A DNA stretch of 13,315 nucleotides from Pavlovales sp. CCMP2436 (lineage: Eukaryota; Haptophyta; Pavlovophyceae; Pavlovales), in the NCBI GenBank assembly GCA_026770615.1, contig MU631622.1:12124-25438 (forward strand), written 5' to 3'. Shown here in pieces: positions 12,221 to 13,315 of the stretch. Position 1 is the first letter of the stretch; each line of letters begins with the position of its first letter. Position numbers and translations under genes: made by a program. The notes under the pieces are model-generated. The model was not told where the DNA came from and ran no database searches. It saw only the letters and a program-made list of their open reading frames with translations.

Positions 12221-13315
12221 ATGTATATATATATATATATGTGTGTGTGTATGTATATATATGTATGTGCATGTATGTATGTATGTATGTATGTATGTAT
12301 ATGTGGGTGTGTGTGTGTGTGTGTGCGTGTAAAAAAAAAACCTGAAGCCGTCGTGCGGTGCCGCGCCCGACCCCGCCTCGGGCCGGCCACCGCCGTTCGC
12401 GAGCGCGGGGACGCCGGGCCCGGCACCGCTGGCCGCGCCCGGAGGCCCCGACTCAGCACCAGACGGCCGGGTGTGGGCCCCCGGGCCGTCCGCTCGCGCG
12501 GGGGTCTCGTGCTGCTGCTCGTCCCCCGAACACGCGTTGCGCCCCGCCGCGTCGACGTCCGCCCGCGCCGTGCTGTGCTCGCGCTCAGGCCCCTCGGCGA
12601 GGTGGCGCTGTGCGTACTCGACGAGGATATCCAGGGCCACCGAAGCCTCCGCCCCGCTCAGGCCGAGGCCGTCCGACCCCGCCCCCGCCCCCGGCTGCTC
12701 CGCGCCCCCCGCGCCCTCCGCGCCCGCGGCCGCGCCCGACTCCGCTTCCGGCTCGCAAGCATCCGACGCAGGTGCGTCCTCCACACGCGCGCCAGAGCCA
12801 GTCTCGGAGGCTCTCGGGCTTCCACTCTCGCCGACCAGGGATAGGTGGTCGTCATCTTTGACTCCATCAGCACCTTTCGAGAAATCAGAGTCTTTGGGTT
12901 CCGGGGGGAGTACCTCGCCCTCGGCTGACTCTGGCTGGGGCGCGGCCTCGCGCAGCGCGCACGCCACGGCCTGCCGGAGCTGCGCGTCGGTCGGTGGCTG
13001 TCCGTCGAGCTCTTCGACAGCCTGCTCCAGTGCTCTGAGGAAGAGGCGCGCTGACTCGCTGTGCGCGGGGCGCGCGGACTTCCTCGCGCGCTTACGCTGC
13101 CGCGGCGCGGGCGGTGGCCTCTGCCCCGTGTTGAAGGCGGCTGCCAGGAGCTCCTGCTCCCTGCGCCACGCGTGCCTCGCGAGTAGGATGATTGGACGCA
13201 CGTCGCGCAGTACCACGCCCAGCTCGCGCGTACTCCACACACTGTGCCTGGCGCAGAGGTGCGCCTCGAGCTGCTCCGTGTGTGCGTCCGCGGGCAGCTT
13301 ACCTTTGGGGGGGTG
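11670..13315 (-). CDS. NO VEIN-like DUF3883 domain protein, 5' end beyond the window
   Basis: This is the 3' part of a host gene in two exons: 13315-12342 (open to the window edge) and 12147-11670, ending in TGA. A GT-AG intron (12341-12148) splits an AGC codon and joins the exons in frame. The visible part has about 482 residues. The first 60 or so look ordered and partly helical ([21 protein letters not shown]), and the next 250 are low-complexity and Ala/Gly/Glu/Ser-rich. The last 115 match DUF3883, the C-terminal domain of plant NO VEIN. That domain shows GRWGE, then VRWLNEE, GYDIEV (Asp codon near 11912), YVEVKST (Glu near 11873, Lys near 11867) and [11 protein letters not shown]. The D...ExK arrangement is that of PD-(D/E)XK nuclease-like folds. 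Whether it cleaves DNA is unknown. NO VEIN proteins usually carry a GHKL ATPase-like region upstream, which would lie outside this window. The 432-codon frame running on through the microsatellite is a read-through artefact. Confidence 0.82.
12148..12341 (-). repeat. 194-bp intron made largely of TA/TG microsatellite
   Basis: On the minus strand the donor is CAG then GTTTTTTTTTTACACG at 12341 and the acceptor is TTCAG at 12150-12148. Between them are about 170 bases of CA, TA, ATAC and CATA repeats (tatgtatg, tgtgtg and tatata on the plus strand). Removing it restores one continuous frame from the Ala/Gly-rich exon into the DUF3883 exon, which is strong support for a real intron. Confidence 0.85.

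Noticed and set aside
11942..13240. A continuous 432-codon minus-strand frame through the microsatellite
   Set aside because: Beyond 12342 it encodes only Thr/His/Tyr/Ile repeats and then an off-frame shadow of the DUF3883 exon. Splicing gives a recognised domain instead.

Overview
The window looks like nuclear DNA of a GC-rich unicellular eukaryote, most likely an alga. A haptophyte is my guess, with low confidence. GC-rich host sequence carries an AT-richer, virus-derived insertion. The eukaryotic signs are an in-frame GT-AG intron made of microsatellite sequence, a C2H2 zinc-finger array, a NO VEIN-type DUF3883 domain and Kozak-like starts. I found no rRNA, tRNA or CRISPR array.

Layout. 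(1) Positions 1-1258 are host-like: a 63-base G tract, a possible multi-exon minus-strand gene whose first exon is 875-717, and a CA/C-rich microsatellite in its putative intron. (2) Positions about 1259-10150 are a candidate 8.9-kb polinton-like (Maverick/adintovirus-type) element with short, weak inverted repeats at its ends. Its plus strand carries a family-B DNA polymerase, clearly of the protein-primed polinton/viral type but missing its N-terminal part, followed by two small unknown genes of 138 and 110 codons. Its minus strand carries a 744-codon virion-fibre-like protein with a discoidin (F5/8 type C) domain, then a class-3 lipase-like hydrolase with a full Ser-Asp-His set. The two gene sets converge at about 5.5 kb. 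No capsid protein, packaging ATPase, protease or integrase is visible, so the element is partial, degraded or of an unusual kind. (3) At the right end, 8812-9870 is a GC-rich gene with eleven near-identical C2H2 zinc fingers. It may be a passenger of the element or a host gene beside it. (4) Positions about 10155-11622 form a second, smaller unit bounded by inverted repeats. It contains strong hairpins and a frameshifted coding stretch of unknown function. (5) From 11670 to the window edge on the minus strand is the 3' part of a host gene ending in a DUF3883 (NO VEIN C-terminal, PD-(D/E)XK-like) domain, interrupted by a 194-bp microsatellite intron.

How the parts work together is inference. 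The polymerase would replicate the element, the fibre would bind host-surface glycans or receptors, and the lipase could act on membranes during entry or exit. The two small proteins carry possible host-interaction motifs: a PPxY in one and a C-terminal CAAX box in the other. Whether the element is still active cannot be judged from this window.
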